Assembly (NCBI GenBank): GCA_037951165.1
Contig: JBBDHG010000043.1
Coordinates: 2,788,501 to 2,852,500 of the forward strand
DNA: 64,000 nt
Reading direction: 5' to 3'
Source of the DNA: Lophius americanus
Taxonomy: Eukaryota > Chordata > Actinopteri > Lophiiformes > Lophiidae
The translations under genes and the position numbers were made by a program. The notes beneath the pieces were generated by a model. The model saw only the letters and a list, made by a program, of their open reading frames with translations. It searched no databases and was not told the origin of the DNA. This document shows, piece after piece, positions 10,868 to 22,800 of the stretch (position 1 is its first letter; each line of letters opens with the position of its first letter).

Positions 10868-13750
10868 CTAACAGACAAGGAGACAAAGGCCACAGGTAAG
10901 ACTCTGATAGCCGTTAGCAGGATTAAATATCTGAGGTAGCATGAGGACACAGGTAGAGCGGGTGGATGTGGAGAGAGAGAAAGACGGGAGCATTATGGGA
11001 ATCCACATCTAGGTGGAAGCAGCAAATGACAGTCTGCCTGGAGGAATGAAAGAGCAGGGTAGAATATAAGAGCTAAATAGATGTCAAAGGTGAGCGAGGT
11101 AGGAATAAAACCTTACGGAGTCAAACCCATCCCCCAGTACCGATACACACATTAACTCAAAAACACCTTCATCCGCGGAGGAGAGGGAGCCGACATGATG
11201 GGAGAGAGACTACTGGAGAGTTAGATTTTCTGCCTGGACATCATAGGAGCCGAACGCTAACAGTCTGAGGAGAGGAGGGACCCGGAGATGCGTGGATAGA
11301 AAAGAAAGCAGCGAGCATTAAACAAACAAAGCACTCATTGACTCCCGTTGGCCGGTCTGGGCCTAATGCTCTGAATTGGCCAGTGAGGGAATGAACCCTA
11401 GTCCTGGTCTTGATAGATGATGCAGGGAGTGTAAATGTACAGTCAGAGAACACAGGAGGCAAACCTCTTCCACCTACCCGGCCCTGTTTTCCTTTTACTG
11501 AATGGTGAAAAACTCGACAGAAATGTCTGTAGTGTATGTAAGTGTCTGCACCAGTGTCCTCAAGGCACAATCCTGGATATGCACTGAATGAAAGTGGAAG
11601 ATTGTTCCTCGTGTTTTAAGGAGTTATAAATCTCACTATCCATGTATAATTCACAAATGGCTCGAAAAAAAAAAGAGGCATCTCTGAGCTGCTTGTACTA
11701 TTTTAAATCCTGAAAAATGATCTCAGACGTGTCTAATTCTGATCTGATCTTCCAGGATTCAGCCTCAAGTTTTTTAATTTGGCTTTTTTTTTTTTTCAAG
11801 CATGTCTTTAATGTTATTTACAAATATATTATATATCTATCAAATGTATTTTCTTCCTTTTTTAAACTGACTTTGTTGTTTAGCATGAACATGTGTAAAT
11901 CTTACTTTCTTCTTCCTGACTAGCCCATAACTGACTAGCCTAATCACTTTATTATATAATATAAAATGACCAATGTTCAGGGCAGGTTAGTCCCTACAGA
12001 CTTTCATAGGAGTTCTTACAGGAAAATACAGGAGCTACAAAACCTGCCAGTGTATCTTTGTTCTTTGGGTCTTAATTCATTTTTACTACTTTTAGGATTT
12101 CATTACAACTTTTCTGCATTTGATATTTTTTTCTCTTCAATTTTTTTCACGTTATTATATAATGTATATAAATATTAAATATAAAAAAACACCAAATGGC
12201 CACGAACACTAAAAAAGGGCAATTATTATCATATTTCATTGCTGCTACCTGGTTCCAATATTTCTTTTATTTCTTTATTTTATTTTCATGAATGGAAACA
12301 CGTGACTCAAACTGGCAAGATTCAAACATTATTCTCACGTTTTTTTTTGTAATTGTTTGATTAACTTATTGGCACAAATAATGAAACAAAAAAAATTCTG
12401 CTTCACCTGTTTCTGTTTGTTGTTAGGCAGAAACTAGACAGATTTAATGACACATGCTTTAAGGATGAGGCGTCAAACAGAAAGTAAAGGATAAAGGAGT
12501 TGATAAAAAAAAAGTGGATCCGATGTATTTTTACAGCTTTTATTACACTAACAATGCTGAAGCTCTTTTTCGATATTTTTCCTAATTATACAGAAACCCC
12601 TGAAGTGATGTGCACCAAAATTTGTGGAGAGATAATCATATGTCAGGAAAAAAAAAATCCTTTGGCTTTGATGAAACATTTTCCCAATTATTTTCAAATA
12701 TTTAATCCACAAATTGTGACAAATGTTATAAAAAAAAAAAAGAAGTGTATTGTGTAGTGAGATCCAGATAATAATTCAGATCTGATGGATGAAAATAAAT
12801 ATTTGTTAGAGGTGATCATTTCTCGGCGGCTGAATGGTAAAGGCTGAAAAGACATCCGAGTAATTCTTCACCGCAACAGCTGCCCTCTATTACACATGAG
12901 TGAAAAGGAGATGCTGAAGCAATACCTGAAATAATAGTGTTTACATTGCTATGGTCTGAATTCTGCTTTCCTACCCTTTATCTCTCTGGAAAAAAAAAAA
13001 CATGCTGCTGGAAGAGTGTAATTTGTCTGGAAGGCATTCTGTGTGGGATTAAAATTCATCCTGAGAGGAAGATGAATGTCCGTGCAAACTTTAGCACCGG
13101 CCAAAAAACGAATAGTTTGAGATATTTTACTTAAAACCACGAACCTCATGGAGACGCTATTAGGAAACCTAATCTTCACGATAAATCTTTCGGCAACCAT
13201 GGCTGCCGGTACAAAACCGTGTGCAAATTTAGAGCCAAAGGGACCCCGAAGTCACTCGCCTTCATCCTCCAGGAATCATGAATGTCTGCAAAGTATTTCA
13301 ACTCATCCAATGGGATGTGATTATAGCTTCCGACTGCATCCAAACCCACGGAGAATTTAAGCAAAGTCAACAAACAATATGTTGCTCATTCCTACCACTC
13401 GGCCCATGAGAACCCGGACACATCTCTCCTAGAAGGAAGATGGGGAAGTGAACAACATAGTGTTTAATTTCTCCCTCCCTCTCTCACTTGGGAAGTAATA
13501 TTTCCCTGTTTTATTTGCAATTTCCACAACCTATATCTAATTTGTGACTCTGATGATTAGGTTTTATATAATAGGGACCAATCATTCTGAGTTTTGTATT
13601 TTTTTTATAGAATTGTTCAAAATATGTTCTCAGGACCAGTTAAATATAAAACAGGATGTGCTTTTAAAGCGCTATAATTATTAAATGGATTGAAATCTAT
13701 ATTTAGTAATAAAAAAAAGAAGCTGAAATATAACACTTCATGAGTTAAAA
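10868..13750. other. Proximal part of the 52-kb intron, nothing recognised
   Basis: This includes the acceptor-side polypyrimidine sequence for the 10776-10867 exon, then unique-looking sequence. From about 11600 it becomes very AT-rich with A and T runs. No transposon ends or gene were recognised. Confidence 0.45.
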
Positions 13751-13759
13751 CTAATGGAT

Positions 13760-14290
13760 AAACAAACAAGCTAATTTATATATAGTGCACATTTCGTACA
13801 CTGACGTAATTTAGGGGAAAAAAGAAGCAGATAAAAGAGAAAAGAAAACAGCTAAAAGAACTAACTATAAAATGCAATCGGTAAAAACAAATATATAATA
13901 ACGTTAAAAGTGCATTTAAATGTCAGAATGTAATTAGAAGCCTTTAAAAGCAGAGGTGAGAAATAAAGTCTTCAGCCTATTTTTAAAAGTAGCGAGTGTT
14001 GTGGCACATCTAGGATCTTCTGGAACTTCTAACTCTATGAACATTCAGTATACAGGAAGCAAATCAGAGAAATATGTGGGCCCTAAACTACTAAGAGCTT
14101 TGTTAACCAGTAACGTGCTTTTAAAGGGAATAAAACATCTGTATACATGATTTTTCAGAGCATTTAAATGGTTTTTGACACTTGGTTTCTTCTGGTTGGA
14201 AAATGAAAGACAGGAAAGAATGACCACCTGTTCGGAAACTTCAACACCGTCATTTTTAAGCAGACATTTCTATAGATCGTCCACTGCCTG
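13760..14290 (+). repeat. Degenerate dispersed fish repeat
   Basis: The order of phrases is: GCACATTTCGTACACTGACG with ...GCAGATAAAAGAG; GTCTTCAGCCTATTTTTAAA; GTGTTGTGGCACATCTAGGA; and ATATGTGGGCCCTAAACTAC. This follows a repeat I know from several teleost genomes (cattt-catacaca, then 'ttcagcctggacttaaaagtggtgag', then 'aggtcagaaatgtaatttggtcc'). I am confident it is a repeat and unsure of its class; a LINE-related origin is possible. Confidence 0.55.
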
Positions 14291-14299
14291 ACCCTGACA

Positions 14300-15050
14300 A
14301 AGAAGAATCCACAGCCTTCGTGTGCATTATGAATAGTTTCCATTCATTCTTCTATGTCCTGGTGTTGATCATTCCATCTGTCCCTGCTTTTTGCTTTTCT
14401 CCCTCACTGCCGTCAGAGTCCCACTCAAACACACACACCTCTTCTCTCCCACGCAGCTATTTTACATGAATCAAATTTGTGCATTTATCCCTCTGCTTCT
14501 ATTCAGTACCGGATCCGTCTCATTTTCTCTCTCCACCTTGCACCCTATTCTTGTTTCCATACTCCCCCCACTGTCTCGCCTCTCTAGATATGTGCGGCAT
14601 CTAGAACCCCCCGTTTTCGGCATATTACCTTCATCTGTATTCTCCTTTCATCCTCATCGCTCCTGTCATTTTGCTTTCTGTCATTTACCTGTCCAAATGG
14701 CCGTCTTTTGCCCACCAGCACGGCTCTTTCTGTCCGCAGTCCAAACATTTTCTACGACCCACGACCCCTGCCCAGATATCAAACCGCGTCAGAGTCTCTC
14801 CGACCAAATCCACACATTCAAAGGCACCAAATCGAACCGTCGGCTGGATGACTGACTGGAGGAGGAGAAGTCTTCAAAATGAATTCTGAGAGAGCAGAGA
14901 TTTTATATTTAAAGGTTACTGGTGAATCACGGGCGAGGCGTCACGTCTAGACCCGTTAAAAGGGGTCGAGAGTTATGAAAAAGTCTGATCATTTTGATCT
15001 TTGGAAATTTACTTGCCTGAGTGGAAAACATTTTAAATCTGAGATTAGAA
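14300..15050. other. No recognised element
   Basis: Contains a C/T-rich plus-strand open frame (about 14391-14855) of Ser/Pro/Leu/His composition, without recognisable domains or splice context. I treat it as chance. Confidence 0.45.
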
Positions 15051-15051
15051 C

Positions 15052-15460
15052 ATAGACTGATCAGCCATAACACAGTTACCACTAACAGGTTTGGTCAGGA
15101 TGACATTGATTATCTCCTTACACTGGTGCCCATCAATAGGTGGGATAAAAGAGGCAGCCAAGGTCCACGAAAAATATATATAAGTAGACATCTGAGCCCA
15201 AACCCAATGTGGGCTGAGGTGGTTAGTGCCTAACAAAGTGGTCTAAGGAAGGAAACCCAATGAACTGATGACGGGGCATGTGGAGAGAAGGTGCTGTACG
15301 ATTCCACAGAAGAGCTACTGTCATACACATCACTCAGAAATTGCCAGTTCTGGTAGAAAGGCGTCAGACCACCCGGAGCATCACAGAGCTGTTTTGGTGG
15401 CAACAAAGGGGAGCTACACAAAATAAGGTATTTTCTAATGTTATGGCTAATTGATATAAA
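15052..15460 (+). mobile_element. Internally deleted Tc1-like transposon remnant
   Basis: The left end contains CTGATCAGCCATAACAC followed by TGACATTGATTATCTCCTTAC. The right end contains TAATGTTATGGCTAATTGATA, the inverted counterpart. Internally, TTAGTGCCTAACAAAGTGGTCTAAGGAAGG, then CACAGAAGAGCTACTGT, and GAGCTGTTTTGGTGGCAAC near the 3' end match the transposase region of the fish Tc1-like family with ACACCGATCAGCCATAACAT termini. At about 410 bp against roughly 1.3 kb or more for a full element, most of the transposase is deleted. Confidence 0.85.
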
Positions 15461-15514
15461 ATTCCAGGGCGGTTCACACAAAATAACCTCAACCGCAAAC
15501 CCTTTTTAATAATC

Positions 15515-15605
15515 TTTCACTCATTCGTTCATTTTCTTCTGCTTAATCGGGGGAAGGTTCGCAGTTCTTCTATTCTGGGTCAACTACGGGGTCACTTTTA
15601 ATAAG
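15515..15605 (-). repeat. SINE-like 3' fragment, reverse orientation
   Basis: TCACTCATTCGTTCATTTTC followed by TTCTGCTTAATCGGGG and GGGTCAACTACGGGGTCAC is the reverse complement of the '...GGATAAGCGG...AATGAATGAATGA' tail seen at 36960-37100. Confidence 0.5.
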
Positions 15606-16880
15606 CAATATTTTTAAAATAGAATTCTTTTTTTTTTTTTATTGTTTACAATAAACAATAATAATTGTTTTTCTCTTATTCTATTTATTAATTTCCTTCA
15701 TAACCATTTAGAAGCTTAGCATCATCCCGGTACTAATGAACCGTATAAATGCACGATCACACCCGCAGACTTACTCACAATCTCCCTCACACACCTGGCC
15801 GGGTCTTAAAAAATGTTTTTATATCACTTTTATCAGTTATATTGTTTGTTATATTGTTGCATTTTATGGTTTGTCCTCAATCTAGGTTACTATTTTCTGC
15901 GCGCATTCTCATGCTGTCATTTCCTGCTCCGTGTTTAAGTACAAATAAAGGCAAAACAATATATAAAAACATAAAAACACACAAAATAAAAGTAAAAATG
16001 ACCTGTTAAGTATTTTTCTATAACCTTGAAAAATAAGTATATCCGAGAATAGATTATCTTAAATCAAAGGTGTCTAATGAGCTTCGGTTGATGAACTTTG
16101 GAGGTTCTCGTTGAATATTCTTCACTTGGTCTGCTCACATTTGTGCTCGCAATTCTGTAGGTGTTTGCAAAAAGCGTGACTGAGCAGCACTAAGCGCAGA
16201 TGATGCCCTTTGTGTCTGGAGGTTATGTCATCATTATGTATGCAATATAACTGCAGTCGTCTCAGCCCTCAGAACAATCATATCTAGATCGACCTCCGAA
16301 TATAGAAGATGTGTTTCAAACTAATTAGTTTCTCCTGCAGGAGCAGAACGCTTCAAGGAGAGAATAGTGATTTAGGACTCAACTGGACCCAGTCTGATGG
16401 TAAAATAAACATCATGCTGGAGTACTCCTGTGTCTTTATGTTTAGACGGATAGATCCAACACAAAAACCATTCTGTGGTCTGTTGTGCCATCCTAAATCT
16501 TAGGGTGACAAGGAAAAATAATTATTTCAAACCAATCTGGAGTCATACCCAGAGAGAGCATATGTTTTATTGCTTTCTCCAACAGAAGGATGGTAGAATT
16601 GATTTTGGTTGAGTATCAAGCAATTCTTTATGTGCTCCAGGTAGATATCCCCAGCTGTTGGTGTTTTTGCCCTCAAAAAAAAAGCCTGTGCTACAAAAAC
16701 ATCTAGCTTTTATGTTGTGAATGTGTCTCCTGGTGTGAGTACCGGCCAGATCCTCTATAGATAGATCCGGCAATAAACTTTTACAAACCCGGTCCGGCCT
16801 CACAATTACATAACAATAAACGCTGGCAAAACCAGCTTATCTCCTTTGAGAAGAAGAAGGAATACTGCCAAACACAGTAC
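15606..16880. other. No recognised element
   Basis: AT-rich and unique-looking. T-run at 15628-15640. No coding or transposon signal recognised. Confidence 0.4.
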
Positions 16881-16889
16881 AACACAGTG

Positions 16890-17055
16890 ACATTATTTCC
16901 CTGCATTGGACCCATCACTGAGGGAGCAGCCCATTTGAAGCGCCCGGGGTCTCAGGGTTTTGCTCAAGGACCCTACGACAAGTAGACCTTGGTGGGACTG
17001 GAACTGGCTACCTTCCGATCTTTCGATTGGGAGACTACCCACTAAAGCCGCCCTG
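16890..17055 (+). repeat. SINE-like element fragment with tRNA-like promoter remnant
   Basis: GGAGCAGCCCATTTGAAGCG, TTTTGCTCAAGGACCCTACG, GGGACTGGAACTGGCTACC and CTTCCGATCTTTCGATTGGG follow, in order, a common fish repeat ending '...CTTGCTCAAGGACAC...GATTCGAACCCGC-ACCTTCCGATT...ACCACTGAGC'. The 3' part has a degraded B-box-like segment on the minus strand. Too degenerate to be a tRNA gene. Confidence 0.55.
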
Positions 17056-17059
17056 TTTA

Positions 17060-17975
17060 AAGCAAAGTGCCAGCATCACTTCTTTTACTGCCACGCATTT
17101 GCGAGAGATAACTGAACTATGACTGAGGGAAACACTTTTTCTTTTCTTTCACAGCCTTGAAATTAGATTTTTTTTTCACATCGGCGATGTTTACAAGGAG
17201 ATTAAAATGAGAGTCTAGCATGTAAATGACTGCAGTGGCTGTTCTGCAGGTTTTCTGGGCTTCAATATTAGTGTGAAAATGATCAATATTTATAAAAACA
17301 AAGAAAATCCATACGCATATTACAAAGTCTTAATTCTTAGTTCCGATGTGGGTTCAGACCTACTAACCACAATGTCGCAACTTTAAAGTTTTGACATTAA
17401 AGGGGTCCAGCTGTGATAAACTGATGGCTAATGCCAATTGAATACTACTACGGAAAAGTTGCAAGTGTTTCAAATGATCTCTAGACAAAGTTAGACGATG
17501 ATTTATGTTCAATTCTGTACTCGACAGACACCGTTTCAGCGGAGTGTGTTAGATTTGATTAAGGATTTACTGATCATGAATCCTCTGCACCACGTGATTT
17601 CTTTTCTTAATCTCCAAAGAGCCTACTCCGTGGCAGTGTTGGGACTTAAATGCAGTTTGACCTCCAAAACAATGTATTTCCAGACTTTCCCAGGAGGGTA
17701 CCACCCTGTCTGCTTCTCTTTATACCCTTGTGTTGAGTGGAAATCTGAGTGCAACATATGCAATTGTTGTTTTTTTGTTGTAGCACTGGCCACAGAGGAC
17801 AAAGCTTTAAACAGGGCAATATTCTTTACTTAAAGTATAAGGAGTAAAAGCCAGGACTATAATCTAGAGACACAGGTCTGCGACACAAAGCCTCACTGAG
17901 TTCATAAATGTCTCTTCTGTGCACAGCTGCTGGGTGCCAGCATGGTTAATGGGTTTGTCCTTCTTGACCTGCTAA
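17060..17975. other. No recognised element
   Basis: AT-rich. A plus-strand 111-codon open frame (17498-17833) has no recognisable domain or splice context. Confidence 0.4.
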
Positions 17976-17981
17976 GAAAAC

Positions 17982-18390
17982 TGACACCGACCAGCCGCAA
18001 CATTCAAACCACCTTCCAACATTGTATTGGTCTCTTTTTACACCCAAACATGACTGTATTGCACTCTTTGTGCTGACACCTTCCTATCAGAACCAGCATT
18101 GTCAAAGGCTAGCTCCACTGCAAGCACCACTGAGTCTTAGGCGTCCATGTCCTTGTTGCTGGTTGACCAGCCGTCTTTCCTAACTTTTCTGGGTGCATGC
18201 TAATGCAGAGCAAGAACATCCAACAAGGCCTGCAGTTCGGGAGATGTTCTGACCAATCTAGCTATTAGGGCCATGTGAAAGTCAGTCAAATTGTTAAGCT
18301 TGCCCAATTCCTGCGTCCAACTACTTCTAGGACAAAATGTTCACTTGTTGTAATCGTAAAAACATAATCAATGTTATTCTGACATTACCC
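17982..18390 (-). mobile_element. Internally deleted Tc1-like transposon remnant
   Basis: The plus-strand left edge ACACCGACCAGCCGCAACAT matches the family terminal repeat. Reading the minus strand, GGGCAAGCTTAACAATTTGA and GGCCCTAATAGCTAGATTGG match the first part of the element ('GGCAAGCGTAAGGATCTGAGTGACTTTGAC', 'GGCCAAATTGTGATGGCTAGACGACTGGG'). The right side retains AATCAATGTTATTCTGACAT from the subterminal region but I do not see a clean second terminus. Confidence 0.8.
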
Positions 18391-18464
18391 CATTTTGATT
18401 ATGATCGAATAAACATTTCTAAAAATATCTAGGGTGTAAATTGAATATTATTTATGTTATTTTA

Positions 18465-18605
18465 TTTGTTTGTTTGACAGGGACAGCACACAGCTTTTTA
18501 GCTGAGACAGATTAAGCAATAAGCTAATTTACATCTGTAATAGCTGGGCAGGAGAGAAAGACAAAAACATCACTGGCATAGCAGTGAACACTGGAGTGTA
18601 CAAAA
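18465..18605 (+). repeat. Dispersed fish repeat fragment
   Basis: TTGTTTGACAGGGACAGCAC, then TTTTTAGCTGAGACAG, then AAGCTAATTTACATCTGTAA resembles a teleost repeat containing 'TTTGACAGGGACAGTGCACA...GGCTAATTTACATCTGT'. Family not assigned. Confidence 0.4.
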
Positions 18606-18711
18606 ACATGTACAAAGTTAGTAAGATACGTAAAAAACTTACTTAAGTAAGTTAAGTAAAATAAACCCTAAAATACAGTTTCACTGATCTAGTAAGTTAG
18701 TGACGTTAACA

Positions 18712-19100
18712 ACGCACACGCACCAGGCCGTCCATGTGATGTATGACAGAAACCTGATCAACGAGACCAGGTCACCACCTTTCATCGTTATATGGTCCAG
18801 TTCTGGAGCTGATGTAGCTTTTTTGTTGGTGTTTTCCGGACTCCGGATTCACAGCACGCTGTGATTTACTGTGTCTTCTGACACCCTTCAATCAGAACCA
18901 GGCATTTGTGCAACATTTCCTCATACGTGGGATCAGACAACACATCAGTGAGCCTTAAGGCACCCATGACCCCGTCACCGGCTGACTGGTTGATCTATGT
19001 CGGACCCAATTACTTCCAGAACAAAACGGTTATTGGCTGTAAGACAATCATTGTTAATTCACCTAGCAGTGGTTATTATGTTATGGCTGATAGGGCTGGT
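18712..19100 (-). mobile_element. Tc1-like transposon remnant
   Basis: On the plus strand GCACACGCACCAGGCCGTCC is the reverse of the transposase-coding phrase 'GGACGGCCGGGTGCGTGTGC', and GGTCCAGTTCTGG reverses 'CCAGAACTGGACC'. At the right is TTATGTTATGGCTGATAGGG, the family terminal repeat. It lies only about 320 bp from the copy at 17982-18390, in the same orientation, with the unrelated repeat at 18465-18605 between them. Confidence 0.82.
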
Positions 19101-19109
19101 CAACTGTTC

Positions 19110-20120
19110 TGTATTAATTGAATTCAACCTACATTTCTACTTTTCAAACATTAACTTGAATTATTCAAAAAAGCCCAAGTAGAGACTGAGAGAGATCATT
19201 GTGTGCTGTTTAGATTCAAGCCTCACTCTTTCAGCTACACATATTATTCACATTTCTTCCAATTCAAGGCCATGCTTCGCAGCGGTGGATAGGAAGTGCT
19301 CTGACCGGCCCCCTTTGTCATGTAGAATTATCCCTGATGGGCTGCATCTGCTTTCTCTCATTCAACTGTCAATATTCCAGAGATGAAATAGAATTTTTCT
19401 TTTTTTTTCTTTGTATAGAAGGTCTGAATTAGACGACCCAGTGAGAGAAAAAAAAGCCCTCGGTAAAAAAATCTAAACCCACGATAAAGCAGGTTTGTGT
19501 TTCGACGTGTGTCCTACATTTCCAACAGGCAATTGGATTTGCTCCACATGATGCACTATCCCCTTATTTGGTGAGATGAGACAACAGGAGCAGATTTCTC
19601 ATTTGGTGAAAGGGTACTTTTCAACTTGAATACCGAACAAATCTCACTTTTTAAACATAATACACCTCATCTGCTCTTTTTTACACTTAACATGCTCGGC
19701 GTGGAGAAACGTGGGCGGCGTTCATTCAGAATCGGTGTGGAAATCATCTGATCCGCCGTCTTTATGGGAGCATATGGGAAGGGTGGAGTTGGAAATTAAA
19801 ACCAAATGGATGCTATGGTAAGTGGTTTCTTCTTTAAACCTCCTGATTTCTCCAAGTAATGGTTTATTAAACACTGCTTTTAGGGAGGTGTGAACAAAAC
19901 AAATGGGAGCAAAAAAAAAAAAATCTGGATACATCCATTTAAATCTCACTCTCTCTCTTTCTCATCCCAACAAAGGCTCTGTGTTTCGTTGTCATGGCAG
20001 CATTACTTATTCTTTTTTTTCTGAAGCACTTTCACTTTCAAACATAGTACAAAAAAAATAATCTTTGAATAGAGAAGGGTATTTGTGCAGTCATTAGGGT
20101 ATTGTGCTGTGTTACAAAAA
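19110..20120. other. No recognised element
   Basis: Unique-looking AT-rich sequence with A/T runs (19910-19922). No coding or transposon signal recognised. Confidence 0.4.
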
Positions 20121-20123
20121 TTT

Positions 20124-20147
20124 ACACACACACACACACACACACAC
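20124..20147. repeat. (AC)12 microsatellite
   Basis: Uninterrupted AC dinucleotides on the plus strand. Confidence 0.95.
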
Positions 20148-20149
20148 GC

Positions 20150-21265
20150 AGAGCAACAGATTGTGTTAAACAGTGAAAAAGACTTGAGAGATCACAGCAA
20201 ATCACTCAAAAGCTTCATTAGTCTTGGGATCACTGACTGATAGCTGACATGACGTGCTGAGAGGGACCGTGAAGGAGTTTGATTCCTTTGCTCTTCTTCC
20301 TATGTCAGCGCTGTTACGCAACGATTGTTTGGAGATGATGCAAGGGCTTGAAAATCAGACTTTTAAAAACTGCAGCCGGGCTGAAGCATGAACTTGTCAC
20401 GGCATATCCTGTGATTCAATCTGGCCGGGGTCACACGGCAGGTAGATGTGCTTGTCTCTTTAATTTGGCTACTTAATAAATCATCCTTGTGCTGACATAA
20501 CGGGTACAAGTCGCTCCGCCTTACTATTAGTCTTGAAATATTACTCTGGCTTTTTATATTTTTTTCAAAGCTGAACAGGTGCACATCAATTACGAATTTA
20601 CTCAATTAGACGATGAAAAAATATGTCACTCTAAATCTTGTGGAATGAACTGGATAGATGACTGTTATCAAAGCTGAAGGTCAATTTACACCTGGTATTA
20701 ACGTGTGATGGTTCTTGCTTTGAGCTGAGTTAGAGTTGACAGACACTACAGATGTTAGTGGAAGAGAAGTGCTTGCTACCAGGCACAGCATTGTGGGCGG
20801 GCCTAGTGGGCCACTTGTACAGCTGGTGCAGCCTGAGTGACAGGTAGAACATGTCTTATTTTTCATTTCAGAATAAATTTAACATTCACATTCATGTTTA
20901 AATGTATATTCTAATTCACAATACGAGGTCAAATGATTGTTTTCCTGTGTAAATACTCCCTTCACACGTGATGGTAACTTCATGGATCGATCACAGAAGT
21001 CCGTTCTGTTTCGACAAAAGTAAGAGAGCGAATGGAAGTTTGTGAGAAATGTAGAGCAGAGGTCTCACAGTTGGCACTCAGAGCCCAGATCTTTACTAAC
21101 CCGAGACCAATAGTGCAGTCGTCTCAAAAGTTCTGGGGTGAATCATGAGTAGGAGTGTCTGGTGGTTACTATCAGTCTGAAGATGGACCTATAGGAAGCG
21201 ATGGCAGATCTTAGAAATTGTTCCAATTATGGAACCTTTTACACTCCTTCCTCTTGGATGGGTGG
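20150..21265. other. No recognised element
   Basis: No coding, repeat family or structure recognised by eye in this stretch. Confidence 0.4.
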
Positions 21266-21269
21266 ATGC

Positions 21270-21357
21270 AGATAAATAATTTCACTATGTTGTACTGTGT
21301 ATGACCGCATGTGATTAATAAAGGATCACTTATTATTATTATTATTATTATTATTAT
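21270..21357 (+). repeat. LINE 3' tail with (TTA)n
   Basis: ACTATGTTGTACTGTGTATG, then ACCGCATGTGATTAATAAAG and a (TTA)n run (21330-21357) resemble the 3' ends of fish non-LTR elements ('TGTACTGTGTATGAC...ATAAAG' followed by a simple repeat). Confidence 0.5.
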
Positions 21358-21962
21358 AAATTAATTCTATCAGTCGCCAGATTTATGTAGTTTCTATCTG
21401 TGTATAATAAACAGTACCTGGATCATCCAGAACATAAGAACCAGCAGCTGGTGTTAATGTTGTGTCTCATCAGTGTGTGGGGCTTGTTAAACTCAGATAA
21501 ACTCTTCATGGCGGTTAATGTTCTTCCCATTAAATCTAGACGAGCCCAAGAAAAGTCATATAGACCAAACAGGAAATAGCGCTGAAAGTTCTTCTGCTCA
21601 TTGCCTTGAAATAAACCGTCCCCGTTGAGACAAACTTAATTAACTGACAGTTACGTGGCCCGGGCTTCTCTCTTGTAGCTATAGCTGTAGCTCAATCACT
21701 TTATTCTTGGTTTCCTTTAACCTTATGATACGCTAATTGTTCTTATTTCCAACTTGTTTGTTGTTACTTAAGGAACGTATCAATCCATCAACAATTTTAA
21801 TGCTTTAAAAACATTTCCCGTGTGACATTTAACCCGTTCTTTTTGGTGTAACTAAGTTGGGGAAATATAATTGTATACTCATTTATTAAAACCTAATTAG
21901 TAATTATTGATATAGGTTGTGGACATACAAATATAAAAATATTCAATATGTGTTCCTAAAAT

Positions 21963-22024
21963 TTGAGATTTGATCCGAATGTAAAGTGCATTATAAATTA
22001 AATGTATTATTATTATTATTATTA
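21963..22024 (+). mobile_element. L2-like LINE 3' tail
   Basis: GAGATTTGATCCGAATGTAA, AGTGCATTATAAATTAAATG and (TATTAT)n match almost exactly the tail at 36588-36659 (plus) and the reverse tail at 44940-45010. In the last case the tail belongs to a recognisable reverse-transcriptase element, which identifies the family. Confidence 0.8.
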
Positions 22025-22426
22025 AACAACAACAACGGCAACAAAAAAAAAAAGCCTATTGATGTTTGAATTAGGGGAAAAAAGACCACAAAACCTTGGT
22101 GTTAAATGGCTATATTCAACATTACAGCTCTCTGAAAACTCTTCTTTAATGAGAAATGGGCCTGGGTTCTTATGGGAGTCAAAAGCCCACCAAAAATGAT
22201 GCTGGACCGCCCAGTTTAAAATCTTGGCGTGGATGTTGGCTCTAGAGCGCATAGAGAATCTTATAGACAAAGCAGACAGGAAGTGAATGAGGGAGTGATT
22301 TGGACTATTGGAAAATGGTTGCATTAACACTCAGTATTCTGCCAAAGATAAATGCCACTGAGGATTTGCGTCATATTGTCCAAAAACATGCCAAACCATT
22401 TCTACTTTAAACACATATTTTGAATG

Positions 22427-22494
22427 AACTAAAAAAGCTCCGTCCGTTAACCAATCGGCTGAGATTTGGTAACAGAAGGAGCTTTTTTTAGTTT
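22427..22494. other. 68-nt imperfect hairpin
   Basis: Outer arms 22427-22441 (aactaaaaaagctcc) and 22478-22494 pair with one extra T. Inner segments gttaaccaa (about 22446-22454) and ttggtaac (about 22466-22473) pair with one bulge, leaving a roughly 11-nt loop. The size and shape are like a microRNA precursor or a small palindromic element. No homology recognised. Confidence 0.5.
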
Positions 22495-22589
22495 CCATTC
22501 GAAATGGTCCAAAATGACCTAGTCTGTCATAAAGAGATGCCCCCGTGTGGAAAAGTCTGTTCAATAATGTTTATAGCCCCCTTTGTGCT

Positions 22590-22800
22590 TGCATGCAGTG
22601 GTACCTCACTGAGTTCATAAGAACATTCTGAGGCAAGTGGTCCCACTCAAACACCAATCTCTGCTCCAACTGTGCAGGTTTGATGGGTCGTCTAATGGCA
22701 GCAATCTAACGCCTAATTTCATCCCGGACATGTTCAATTGTAGGGAAAATGGAGGCTCTGGCAGCTCATTGATGGTGTTCTGATTAAGATTAACCATCGA
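22590..22800 (-). pseudogene. Tc1/mariner transposase C-terminal fragment (second lineage)
   Basis: Translating the minus strand across frames gives INELPEPPFS, then PTIEHVRDEIRR, a stop, then AAIRRPIKPAQLEQRLVFEW and DHLPQNVLMNSVR. This follows the Tc1 transposase pattern 'LPWPAxSPDLxPIEHVWDEIxRR...LExALxxEWxxIPQ'. The first Trp and the SPD motif are lost, and a stop and a frameshift interrupt it. The sequence differs from the ACACCGATCAGCC family elsewhere in the window, so it is a separate lineage. Non-functional. Confidence 0.75.

Noticed and set aside
10155..10886. 243-codon minus-strand open frame as an independent gene
   Set aside because: Only its first part (10776-10867) is a splice-bounded syngap1 exon. 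The rest is Pro/Ser-rich readthrough into C-rich intron past a consensus donor.
14391..14855. 154-codon plus-strand open frame
   Set aside because: C/T-rich composition, Ser/Pro/His/Leu bias, and no domain or splice support.
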